Origin: Cyanobium sp. CZS25K
Lineage (GTDB): Bacteria; Cyanobacteriota; Cyanobacteriia; PCC-6307; Cyanobiaceae
Direction: 5' to 3'
Assembly: GCA_030373325.1 (NCBI GenBank)
Contig: JAUCZB010000018.1
Coordinates: 56,704-120,703 of the forward strand
DNA: 64,000 nucleotides
Program-made: the position numbers and the translations under genes
Part shown: piece after piece, positions 7,816-14,822 of the stretch
Numbering within the stretch: the first letter of the stretch is position 1
Layout: every line of letters begins with the position of its first letter
The notes under the pieces: generated by a model
The model's database searches: none
Told to the model about the DNA's origin: nothing
The model's input: the letters and a program-made list of their open reading frames with translations, nothing else

Positions 7816-8042
7816 TCCGCCTGGCGGAGCTTGAGGGCTATGAGCTCCTGATCACCACCGACACCAACCTCCGCTACCAGCAGAACCTGCAGGGCCGAAG
7901 CATCGCGATCCTGGTGCTGACCACCACCAGCTGGCCCCGGATTCGCCAGGTCACTGGAGACATTCAGGCTGCGGTCGCCGCCATGGCTCAGGGCGACGAC
8001 CAGGAGCTGCGCATCCCCTGTGCTGCTCAAGGCCCGCAGTAG
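7743..8042 (+). pseudogene. DUF5615 (PIN-like) toxin lacking its start and N-terminus
   Basis: The frame encodes GHVVATAYELGWS, then NGDLIRLAELEGYELLIT, the TTDTNLRYQQNL acidic segment and LVLTTTSWPRIRQV, all typical of the DUF5615 PIN-like toxin family. Intact members begin with a short strand (like MRILFDQG) carrying an active-site Asp about 18 residues before ATAYELGW. That part is missing here, and no good start exists other than a GTG at 7764. Loss of the N-terminal Asp should inactivate the nuclease. It pairs with the DUF433 reading frame just upstream. Confidence 0.62.
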
Positions 8043-8218
8043 CAGGTCCTCATGGCTGGGGAGCTGCAGCGACCGGTGGCCTGATCCGGGTAGGCGAGAC
8101 CGGTGCTGAGGTGGTACTGCTTCGGCTCGGTACCAAGCGGGTCTGTGGGTCGCGGCCTGCTCTGGGCGCGTGGTGGCACTGACCGGTTGAGGGGTTGGAG
8201 CCGGAACCATGAGGAAGT

Positions 8219-8800
8219 TCAGTCGGCGTCGATCTCGAACTCCATGCAGCGGCTGGCGAAGGTGGGAGCCTGGCGGCTGAGGATCTGGAGCAAGGCCTGG
8301 GCGGTGCGGGCCGGGTTGCGCTGCCGCGACGCGATGGTCTGCAGGCAACCGTGAATCGCCGTGGGATCGAGGTCCAGCAGGTTGCAGAGGAACGGATCGG
8401 GCGTCACGGCTTCGATGCCGAGAGGAGCCAGAACACCTGCAGGAAAGTGACGCACGTTGAGGGTGACGATCACCTCGGCCTTGGCCGCAATGGCGGCCGC
8501 CAGCACATGGCGATCACCCTGATCACAGCCAAGCTGGTCGGCCAGGCCTGAGGGCGGCTCCACGAGGGCCTCCGGAAAGGCCCGCTCCATCGCTAAGCAG
8601 AACCTGCCGGCACGCTCCGGGGTGGTGCGCTCATCGACCAGGAGGTTGCGCACCGTGTCCTCCAGGATCCTTGAAGACCAGTGGACCCGATAGAGGTGCT
8701 CATGGGCTGCTTCCAGGAGCAGATCCCTCAGTTCATAGGGGTAGAGCACACAGCTGTCGAGCAGAACCGGGAAGACGGCAGGCTCCAGCCAGAGACTCAC
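8219..8800 (-). CDS. PIN-domain toxin (VapC-like ribonuclease)
   Basis: The 193-residue product has a PIN fold: an N-terminal LLDSCVLYP strand with Asp15, acidic residues near 48-49, Asp96 in the QGDRHVLAAAI helix and the VTLNVRHFP strand, where a T-x-N/D acidic site is usual. Such proteins cut RNA with Mg2+ and are held by an antitoxin. The GTG start at 8800 overlaps the stop of the upstream gene by four bases (GTGA), indicating tight translational coupling with its antitoxin. The C-terminal extension of about 60 residues matches the longer PIN_3-type toxins. It looks intact. Confidence 0.82.
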   Translation of the reverse strand: MSLWLEPAVFPVLLDSCVLYPYELRDLLLEAAHEHLYRVHWSSRILEDTVRNLLVDERTTPERAGRFCLAMERAFPEALVEPPSGLADQLGCDQGDRHVLAAAIAAKAEVIVTLNVRHFPAGVLAPLGIEAVTPDPFLCNLLDLDPTAIHGCLQTIASRQRNPARTAQALLQILSRQAPTFASRCMEFEIDAD

Positions 8801-9237
8801 GCACCCTCCACCTGCAGCTCCTGACCCAGCTCGCTGAGCTCATCGAGGGCACGGCAACGCACCTGCCGGCGCTGATCACGCAGTTCCAGCACGTCATGGA
8901 TGCGCAGGCGCCTGTGACTGCCGACCATCACCACCGGAACGGAGCGCTCCACGATCAGCCGGTAGAGATAGGGCCGCGAGACATTGAGGATCTGGGCGGC
9001 CTGCTGGGTGGTGAGTAGGGCGTCATGGGGCAGCACTGTGACCGCCTCGCCGCGCTTGAGGCTGTCGAGCAGGCTCCGCATCAGCCCGTAGAGAGGCGCC
9101 GGAACCAAGTGCTCCTCACCTCGGGGACCAACCAGGCGGGCCTCGCCAGCCTGAAACAGGGCCAGCAGCTCATCCAGCTGCTCAGGCAGCATGGAGTCGG
9201 GCGTGATGGTGCCCGGCACCGAAGGGGTTGCGACCAT
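8797..9237 (-). CDS. Excisionase-type helix-turn-helix antitoxin
   Basis: The product contains a MerR/excisionase-like helix-turn-helix, TTQQAAQILNVSRPYLYRLI, followed by the beta hairpin VPVVMVGSHRRLRIHDVLEL, and a C-terminal stretch likely to wrap the PIN toxin encoded by the next gene. I place the start at the ATG at 9237 because a strong ribosome-binding site, GGAGGAGG, lies eight bases before it; the earlier ATG at 9258 overlaps that site. It probably autoregulates the two-gene operon. Confidence 0.8.
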   Translation of the reverse strand: MVATPSVPGTITPDSMLPEQLDELLALFQAGEARLVGPRGEEHLVPAPLYGLMRSLLDSLKRGEAVTVLPHDALLTTQQAAQILNVSRPYLYRLIVERSVPVVMVGSHRRLRIHDVLELRDQRRQVRCRALDELSELGQELQVEGA

Positions 9238-9677
9238 CGAGAATACCTCCTCCATCACTCCTAACTGTCATAGGCGTAACCTGCAGCGGAGCGCAAGGGG
9301 GCAAAAGCGGGGAAAGCGCTTGAGCCCTTGAACGGATGCAGCGCCTCTGCAGGCCTGGCCGCGCCTCTTCCTCCTGCAGGAGGTGCCTGCCCCGGGGGGA
9401 ACAGGAACCGGAGATCCCCTGTCGGCGACCAATGGACGCGGCCCTGCCCTCTGTGAGGCGCAGCAACCCTGGCGGCAGGACGTCCGCGAGCAGCCGCAAC
9501 TCATGGGGCAGCAGCCATCGCTGCCCGCCACGGCGGCTTCCCCCACCCAGACGGGCACGGGGCCGGAGGGGAACCGGATTGGCCTGGCTTTTGGCCTGAC
9601 GCGAGGGGACGGCCAGAGCCCCTGCCTGGGGGGTTCCGCTGCTTGAAACCCCCTGCAGAACCTGGGATGATGGCGAA
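9238..9677. other. Intergenic stretch between the HTH/PIN operon and tRNA-Arg
   Basis: No convincing gene is seen on either strand; the open frames crossing it are Arg/Pro-rich shadows. The first 50 bases hold the minus-strand ribosome-binding site and presumably the promoter of the toxin-antitoxin operon. The rest is GC-rich with no clear repeat. Confidence 0.5.
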
Positions 9678-9751
<74 letters not shown>

Positions 9752-9918
9752 ATTGGCGGCATTATGGATCGACGGCCTGAGGGATGGACACGCCGATCCC
9801 ATTGCCAAGGGCCCGGGCGCTACGCAACGAGAGCCGTCAGCAAACCCGGACAGCCCTTGGCGTTGACGCCAACGCCAACCCCCTGTAGCTTTACGAGGCT
9901 CAAGCATTTCCCTATCCA

Positions 9919-10602
9919 ATGTCACATCGCATCCTGAAGAAAGCGAGTGCTGCCGCCCTGATGGCTGTTGGTGCTGGCGCCGTTCTTTCATTCTCCACCC
10001 CCAGCCAAGCTGCAACTTCCTGTCTCGCCTTTGGTAGTGACTTGTTCGCCCCTGGATACACTTGCGAAGCCGGTGACAAACTCTATTCACTTTTCACAAT
10101 AATTTCAGACCCAGGCAATTTACTTCTTGATGATTCAAGTTTTACTATCGCAGACAATGATCCTAGCCATTCATTGACTGGCTCTGGAGCCTTTGGACCC
10201 GGCATCTATTCATTTTCCTATAAAATGGAAATTATTCCGGCAGCCATTGGATTCCGTGAATTCGCACTTATTAGTGCAAGCGGTTCGTCCTCAGCCCTTC
10301 CCGGTCCCAATAATTTTTCGGTAACTCTTTCTGCTGCTCTTCCCAACGCAGCAGGTCCTGTTACAGCTGTCTTCCCTGGTGGCCCTAACCCAAGCCCCAC
10401 AGCCACCTTTGCTCCTGGCGTTACCGAGGCAATCTTTACTTCAACAATTACTGTTACTGGTGGTGTTGCTCAAACCTTCACCAATGATTTGACACAAAGA
10501 ATCATTGGCGACCCCGTGCCCGGTCCCCTGCCCATTCTTGGAGCTGGTGCTGCATTCGGCTTCTCCCGCAAGCTTCGTCGCCGCATCAAGCAAACCGTCT
10601 GA
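9919..10602 (+). CDS. PEP-CTERM-like exported protein
   Basis: The 227-residue product has a signal peptide (residues 1-31, ending PSQAA), a central Ser/Thr/Gly/Asn-rich beta-type region with two cysteines near the N-terminus, and a C-terminal sorting region: PVPGPLPILGAGAAFGFSRK followed by LRRRI. This tripartite tail (Pro-rich motif, short hydrophobic helix, Arg cluster) is what exosortase systems recognise before processing the protein for the envelope. The exosortase itself is not in the window. The gene is clearly richer in A/T than its neighbours, which suggests recent transfer or relaxed composition in a secreted protein. A terminator follows. Confidence 0.75.
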   Translation: MSHRILKKASAAALMAVGAGAVLSFSTPSQAATSCLAFGSDLFAPGYTCEAGDKLYSLFTIISDPGNLLLDDSSFTIADNDPSHSLTGSGAFGPGIYSFSYKMEIIPAAIGFREFALISASGSSSALPGPNNFSVTLSAALPNAAGPVTAVFPGGPNPSPTATFAPGVTEAIFTSTITVTGGVAQTFTNDLTQRIIGDPVPGPLPILGAGAAFGFSRKLRRRIKQTV

Positions 10603-10623
10603 AACTCCTGCCTTAAGAACTCC

Positions 10624-10652
10624 ATCCCCAGCTTCGGCAGGGGATTTTTTTT
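10624..10652 (+). terminator. Rho-independent terminator after the PEP-CTERM-like gene
   Basis: ATCCCC at 10624-10629 pairs with GGGGAT at 10640-10645 around a GC-rich loop containing TTCG, followed by a run of eight T. Confidence 0.85.
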
Positions 10653-10706
10653 GTGTTTGGAAGGCATGGGCTGTAGATTGAGCCGCTTCTAACGAACACC
10701 TCACCA

Positions 10707-11471
10707 ATGGATGGGACAGACCCCGTCTCTTCGAGCCAAAGCAGGATCCAGCTCAAGAAAGAAGCGGGCCAGGCGTTTTCCACCATCGGTTTGATCTGCA
10801 TCGGCCTTGGGCTCCTGGCGCTGGTGTTCAGCTCCCTGCCGGTGCGCCTGCTCGACCCTGCCTGGCAGTTACAGCTCGCTGCCGCCTTCACCTCAGCCGG
10901 CTTCTTCCTCCTGATCGGCACGCTGCTGGTCTGCACGGCCGATGCCTTTCCCGTCGCCAGTGAAACGCTCAACAAACAGGTGAAAGTGCTGCGCAAGCTC
11001 TGCACCTGGCTGGCCATTCTCTACCTGGTGCTGATACCGGTTCAGCTCTATGCCGGTGTGCGGGTGCTGCAGCAGAAGTCCAGCGAGGATGGCCGTCCGC
11101 TGGCCCAATGGCAAAAGCTCAAGCGGCAGATCGAGGCCACCACCAACGAGCAGGAGCTGCGCACCCTGCTGGGGAATCTGAAGCAGCCCATCACGCTTCC
11201 AGTGAAGCTTGACGCTCCCTTTGCCACCGTCCGCCAGGCCATTGTGGACCAGGCGGATTCACGCTTCAATGCGCTGGCCTATGAGGTAGAGCAGGCCCGC
11301 TCGAAGCGTGTGCAGGGCTTCATCGGCGAAGCGACCAACAACTGCCTTCGCTCGCTGCTGTTCGCCGCCGGCTTCGCCGCCTTCGCCCGGCCCAAGCCCG
11401 GGGCCCTCAGCCTGCTTGAGCACGTCCTCGAATTGTTCGGCCTTTACAGCCCCAGGCGCAGAAGCTCCTGA
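10707..11471 (+). CDS. Four-helix membrane protein, HpsJ-like
   Basis: The 254-residue product has hydrophobic segments at about 25-47, 54-75, 97-118 and 209-224, with a soluble, helix-rich loop between the third and fourth. The LLDPAWQLQL segment between the first two helices resembles the cyanobacterial HpsJ family, named for hormogonium polysaccharide export in filamentous strains. The assignment is a weak family impression; in a unicellular organism the role is unknown. The gene has no clear operon partner. The ATG at 10707 follows the sequence CTCACC with no strong ribosome-binding site. Confidence 0.55.
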   Translation: MDGTDPVSSSQSRIQLKKEAGQAFSTIGLICIGLGLLALVFSSLPVRLLDPAWQLQLAAAFTSAGFFLLIGTLLVCTADAFPVASETLNKQVKVLRKLCTWLAILYLVLIPVQLYAGVRVLQQKSSEDGRPLAQWQKLKRQIEATTNEQELRTLLGNLKQPITLPVKLDAPFATVRQAIVDQADSRFNALAYEVEQARSKRVQGFIGEATNNCLRSLLFAAGFAAFARPKPGALSLLEHVLELFGLYSPRRRSS

Positions 11472-11502
11472 ACCCCGCCGGCGGCCTGGCTACTGTGGCG
11501 TT

Positions 11503-11646
11503 GGAAAGCAGGCGAGGTGATCGCGATCGGTGTGGTGCGGCCTTCGGACCAGCGCTCCGGCCGGTTGAGGAAAATCCGGGCTCCCCAATGGCCAGGCCTG
11601 CTGGGTAACGCCCAGGGACAGCGGTTGGGCGTTTCCCCGATCCCTT
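11503..11646 (+). pseudogene. Truncated, internally deleted copy of the RNase P RNA gene
   Basis: Bases 11503-11615 align closely with the first roughly 115 bases of the intact rnpB at 12109, beginning GGAAAGCAGGCGAGGTGATC and including the GGTTGAGGAAA core and the stretch GGCCAGGCCTGCTGGGTAAC. The copy then jumps at a shared GCCCAG to the sequence found about 145 bases further on in rnpB (GGACAGCGGTTGG), and ends shortly after. The middle, including the catalytic core strands, and the 3' end are missing, so it cannot make a functional RNA. Confidence 0.85.
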
Positions 11647-11780
11647 CCCCCTTGGACTTCCATCCCGGAAGATGCCTACGAACCTGGCGTTCCCATGGAA
11701 CCCTGATTCGACGCCTCCGCGCAGGCCATGGGCACTGCTGTCATTGCGCACTATCATGGAAGCATGGAGTGAAAGCATCC

Positions 11781-12026
11781 ATGGCAGCCCTCAGCATCCG
11801 CGGTCTGGACACCGACCATCTGGCACAGCTGAAAAGCGAGGCCAGCCGTCTGGGCATCAGCCTGAACAGGCTTGTCCTGCAACGACTGACCGGGGATTAC
11901 CCGCAGCCCGGTCGGCCCCAGGGTGATCTCGATGCGCTGGCCGGTTCCTGGTCTGCCGAGGAAGCCGAGGCCTTCACCACCGCGATCGCCCCCCTCGAGC
12001 AGGTGGACCCGGATCTCTGGGGCTGA
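11781..12026 (+). CDS. Orphan VapB-like ribbon-helix-helix antitoxin
   Basis: From the ATG at 11781 the 81-residue product has an N-terminal ribbon-helix-helix of the FitA/VapB kind (LSIRGLDTDHLAQLKSEASR then LGISLNRLVLQRL) and an acidic, aromatic C-terminal tail that would bind a toxin and ends DPDLWG. It lies between the truncated and the intact rnpB copies. The toxin gene that should follow is almost entirely deleted, leaving about 15 codons. The antitoxin itself appears intact and may be kept as a regulator or be decaying. Confidence 0.72.
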   Translation: MAALSIRGLDTDHLAQLKSEASRLGISLNRLVLQRLTGDYPQPGRPQGDLDALAGSWSAEEAEAFTTAIAPLEQVDPDLWG

Positions 12027-12070
12027 TTCCCACCAACGATCGCTGGATCGCCACGAGGCCGCCGAGCTGA
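12023..12070 (+). pseudogene. Remnant of a vapC toxin gene
   Basis: Overlapping the antitoxin stop, a short frame reads LIPTNDRWIATRPPS and stops at 12068-12070. The string P-T-N-D-x-W-I-A is the signature around the third acidic residue of VapC PIN toxins, normally about 90 residues into the protein. Everything before it, and the C-terminus, is gone. This is recognition from a short match and could be coincidence, but the position directly after a VapB-like gene supports it. Confidence 0.55.
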
Positions 12071-12108
12071 AACCAGGCTCGACCCGCGCAGCAGCTAACC
12101 TCCAGCAA

Positions 12109-12517
12109 GGAAAGCAGGCGAGGTGATCGCGATCGGTGCGGCACAGCCTTCGGGCCATCGCCGCGGCCGGTTGAGGAAAGTCCGGGCTCCCCAATGGCCA
12201 GGCCTGCTGGGTAACGCCCAGTGCGGGTGACCGTGAGGACAGTGCCACAGAAACACACCGCCGATGGCCCGGGCTTGCCCGGCGCACAGGCAAGGGTGCA
12301 AAGGTGCGGTAAGAGCGCACCAGCGGCATCGAGAGGTGCCGGCTCGGTAAACCCCGGCTGGGAGCAAGGCCCAGGGACAGCGGTTGGCCATCTTCCCCGT
12401 CCCGATTCCCATGCGCCGCTCGAGGCCGCCGGTGACGGCGGTCCCAGACAGATGATCACCCCCCCTGGCGCCTCTGGCGCCGGGGGAGAACAGAACCCGG
12501 CTTACGTCCTGCTTTCC
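12109..12517 (+). ncRNA. rnpB: RNase P RNA
   Basis: The 409-base gene encodes the catalytic RNA that matures tRNA 5' ends. Its ends GGAAAGCAGGCG and CGTCCTGCTTTCC can pair. Core signatures are present in order: GAGGAAAGTCCGGGCTCC, GTGCCACAGAAA, AAGGTGCGGTAAGAGCGCACC and AGCAGAACCCGGCTTAC-like 3' sequence (here GAACAGAACCCGGCTTAC). It starts just after the orphan antitoxin region and ends 14 bases before rnc, so rnc may depend on readthrough or on its own promoter inside rnpB. Confidence 0.95.
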
Positions 12518-12531
12518 CCCCTTGCCCCGCG

Positions 12532-13287
12532 ATGACGCCCCAGCGCCGCCAGCAGCTCCTGGCCTTTCTGGAGAGCCTCGGCTTCGGCGCCAGCTCCGGC
12601 CTGCTGCCCGCTGAACCGGCCGCCGCCCGCGCCGCCCTGGCCACGCTGGAGGAGGCCCTCACCCACAGCTCCACCGGCCAGCCCCGCCACCACGACCGCC
12701 TCGAATTCCTCGGCGATGCGGTGCTGCGCCTGGCGGCGGCCGAGTTCCTGCGTGCAGCCCATCCCTCCTTGAGCGTGGGCGACACCTCCGCCCTGCGGGC
12801 CCAGCTGGTGAGTGATCGCTGGCTGAGCGACCTGGCCCGCGCCATCGCCCTGGAGCCGGTGCTGCTCCTGGGGCCGATGGCCGCCGGCGACCGCGCCGGC
12901 CGCGCCACCGTGCTGGCCGAGTGCTGCGAAGCCCTGGTGGGGGCCATCTACACGGTGGGGGGCGGTCCCCTGGGAGGTCTGGCGGTGGTGCAGCGCTGGC
13001 TGGCCCCCCACTGGCAGGCCAGCGCCGCTGAACTGCTGGCCGACCCCGCGCGCCACAACTGGAAGTCGGTGCTGCAGGAATGGAGCCAGGGCCAGGGGAA
13101 GGGCCTGCCCGCCTACCGCTGCCAGGAGCGGAGCCGGGTGCATGGGGACCCCGAACGCTTCGAATGCCGGGTGGAGGTGGCGGGCCTGAGCGGCGAGGGC
13201 CGGGGGCGCTCCCGCCGGGAGGCGGAGCAGCAGGCGGCCAGGGCGGCACTGGCGTCGCTGGCGCTCAGGCCTGCTCCAGGGTGCTGA
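12532..13287 (+). CDS. rnc: Ribonuclease III
   Basis: RNase III cuts double-stranded RNA in rRNA and mRNA maturation. The 251-residue product has the family signature [12 protein letters not shown] at residues 54-65 with the metal-binding Glu/Asp pair, the second acidic site in [13 protein letters not shown], and a C-terminal double-stranded-RNA-binding domain at about 171-250 (NWKSVLQEW to [12 protein letters not shown]). The gene sits directly after rnpB, an RNA-processing pairing. Its 3' end overlaps the convergent ndhS by 23 bases. Confidence 0.96.
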   Translation: MTPQRRQQLLAFLESLGFGASSGLLPAEPAAARAALATLEEALTHSSTGQPRHHDRLEFLGDAVLRLAAAEFLRAAHPSLSVGDTSALRAQLVSDRWLSDLARAIALEPVLLLGPMAAGDRAGRATVLAECCEALVGAIYTVGGGPLGGLAVVQRWLAPHWQASAAELLADPARHNWKSVLQEWSQGQGKGLPAYRCQERSRVHGDPERFECRVEVAGLSGEGRGRSRREAEQQAARAALASLALRPAPGC

Positions 13288-13444
13288 GCGGCACGGTCAC
13301 CAGCTTGTCCCAGTTGCCGCCTTCAAACAGCACCGCCGCCATCGCCCCACTGATGCGCTGCACGAAGCCCTGGTAGCCGTTGTAGATGGAGCGGGGATCG
13401 CGCACCACCACGGTGGAACCGGGCAGGATCGGGCTGCTGGCCAT
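13265..13444 (-). CDS. ndhS: NAD(P)H dehydrogenase-like complex subunit NdhS
   Basis: A 59-residue product begins [20 protein letters not shown] and contains [13 protein letters not shown] and the [12 protein letters not shown] segment, matching the SH3-like NdhS (CRR31) subunit. NdhS sits on the stromal arm of the photosynthetic NDH-1 complex and helps dock ferredoxin for cyclic electron flow. The gene is short and runs opposite to rnc, overlapping its last 23 bases; I checked both stop and start codons directly (stop complement TCA at 13265-13267, ATG at 13442-13444). Gene length matches the cyanobacterial family. Confidence 0.88.
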   Translation of the reverse strand: MASSPILPGSTVVVRDPRSIYNGYQGFVQRISGAMAAVLFEGGNWDKLVTVPLSTLEQA

Positions 13445-13537
13445 GGCGGAGGCCCCCGGGAGCCATCAAGTGCGGCCATTATCGGGGCTCGGGTGCCCTG
13501 TTGCGGTGGCGGCGGGCACCGCTCCGGCCCTGACGCG

Positions 13538-14131
13538 ATGATGCGCCGCGAAGCAAGCGCTCAGGCCGTGGCCGACACCAGCAACGAGGCACCCGGGGCC
13601 GACCCGGGGGAGCTGATGGCCGTGGGCCGGTTCGTGGCGGCCCAGGGCATGGGCGGCGAGGCACGCCTGCTGCCCCTCAGCGACTTCCCGGAACGCTTCA
13701 CCAGGCCGGGCCAGCGCTGGCTGCAGGCCCCCAAGGGCGAACCCCGCCAGGTGCGACTGCTGGCCGGCCGTCCCCTGCCGGGCAAGAACCTGTTCGTGCT
13801 GCGCCTCGAAGGCGTCAGCGATCGCACCGCCGCCGAGGCCCTGGTGGGCCAGCACCTGCTGGTGCCAGCGGCCGACCGTCCCGCCCTGGAGCCAGGGGAA
13901 TTCCACCTCCTCGATCTGGTGGGGCTGCAGGTGCGGCTGCTGGAGGAGCCGCAGGCGTCCCTCGGCACCGTGACCGACCTGATCCATGCCGGCAACGACC
14001 TGCTGGAGGTGGAACTCACGGCCGGCGGCCGGCGCTTGCTGATCCCCTTCGTGGAGGCGATCGTGCCGGAGGTGAACCTGGCGGAGGGCTGGATCGGCCT
14101 CACACCACCCCCCGGGCTCCTGGATCTCTGA
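13538..14131 (+). CDS. rimM: 16S rRNA processing protein RimM
   Basis: RimM helps the 30S subunit head to assemble, together with S19. The N-terminal domain begins [20 protein letters not shown] and includes SDFPERF; the C-terminal PRC-barrel domain contains [18 protein letters not shown] and the terminal [20 protein letters not shown] choose the ATG at 13538 because the upstream in-frame part (from 13493) is Gly-rich and lies close to the ndhS start; even so, about 27 residues precede the conserved domain. Confidence 0.93.
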   Translation: MMRREASAQAVADTSNEAPGADPGELMAVGRFVAAQGMGGEARLLPLSDFPERFTRPGQRWLQAPKGEPRQVRLLAGRPLPGKNLFVLRLEGVSDRTAAEALVGQHLLVPAADRPALEPGEFHLLDLVGLQVRLLEEPQASLGTVTDLIHAGNDLLEVELTAGGRRLLIPFVEAIVPEVNLAEGWIGLTPPPGLLDL

Positions 14132-14229
14132 CCATGGCAGGGAAGCGTGCTGCTGCGCACCGCTGCGCCCCAGGGAACACCACCAGCACCGCTAGCATGC
14201 CAGCACGAAGGCATGAAACGAGGAGCTGC

Positions 14230-14490
14230 ATGACCATGACGATCAAACGCGTCGGTGCCAGCGGCCAGATCTCCCTGGGCAAGGAGTTCGCCGGGCGCAC
14301 CGTGCTGATCGACACCAGCGAACCTGGCGTCTGGGTGATCAAGACCGCCAGCACCATTGCAGATTCCGAACTCTGGCTGCATCAACCCGAGGCCTCAGCC
14401 CGGCTCGATCGTGCCCTCGCTTGCATCGATCAACCTGCGGTCGCCGCCGACCTTGAGGCCCTCGAGCGCCATCTGTCGACCACGGCGTGA
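14230..14490 (+). CDS. AbrB-like antitoxin of a two-gene toxin-antitoxin module
   Basis: An 86-residue protein with a short beta-rich N-terminus (IKRVGASGQISLGKEFAGRT) like the swapped-hairpin DNA-binding domain of AbrB/MazE proteins, followed by an acidic helical tail (PAVAADLEALERHL) suited to toxin binding. The ATG at 14230 follows AGGAGC by four bases. Its stop overlaps the start of the next gene in a GTGA, as expected for an antitoxin-toxin pair. The family placement is by pattern only. Confidence 0.65.
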   Translation: MTMTIKRVGASGQISLGKEFAGRTVLIDTSEPGVWVIKTASTIADSELWLHQPEASARLDRALACIDQPAVAADLEALERHLSTTA

Positions 14491-14822
14491 TCAGCCTTGA
14501 CCTGAACAACCCGGAGTTTCAGGCCAATCTGCTCGCCCTGCCCAAGGAGGAGGCCTGGGCTGTGCTGAAAACCCTGCGGCTGCTCCAGTCGATGGACTGG
14601 ATGCAGCTGCAGCGCAGCAAAGGCCTGCGCTGGGAACTGATCCAGAGCCGTCAGGGTCCCGGAGGGCAGCGTCTCTATTCACTGCGAATCAGCCGAAGCT
14701 GCCGAGCCGTGGCCTGGCGCGATGGGCACTGGCTGAGGCTCCTCTCCCTCCACCCCGACCACGACGCCGCCTATGGCCAACGTGACCCTGGCAGCGCCCA
14801 GCCCCCGCGGCGGCGGGATTGA
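14487..14822 (+). CDS. RelE/ParE-like toxin
   Basis: The 111-residue product has the compact RelE fold pattern: two N-terminal helices ending WMQLQRSKGLRWELI, then strands YSLRISRSCRAVAWRDG and LRLLSLHPDHDAAY, with Arg and His residues where mRNA- or gyrase-acting toxins of the family carry catalytic positions. The GTG start at 14487 overlaps the antitoxin stop. The C-terminal 18 residues are Arg/Pro-rich. The stop codon ends at 14822, immediately before the next gene's first ATG at 14823. Confidence 0.68.
   Translation: MISLDLNNPEFQANLLALPKEEAWAVLKTLRLLQSMDWMQLQRSKGLRWELIQSRQGPGGQRLYSLRISRSCRAVAWRDGHWLRLLSLHPDHDAAYGQRDPGSAQPPRRRD

Noticed and set aside
7311..8348. A 345-codon minus-strand frame across the DUF433/DUF5615 region
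   Set aside because: Its translation is Ser/Pro/Arg-rich for most of its length and is explained as antisense to the plus-strand toxin-antitoxin remnants; only the last 40 residues look vaguely protein-like.
13297..13479. A 60-codon minus-strand frame (Trp/Ala/Pro-rich) near the rnc end
   Set aside because: It overlaps ndhS in another frame; ndhS matches its family over its whole length.
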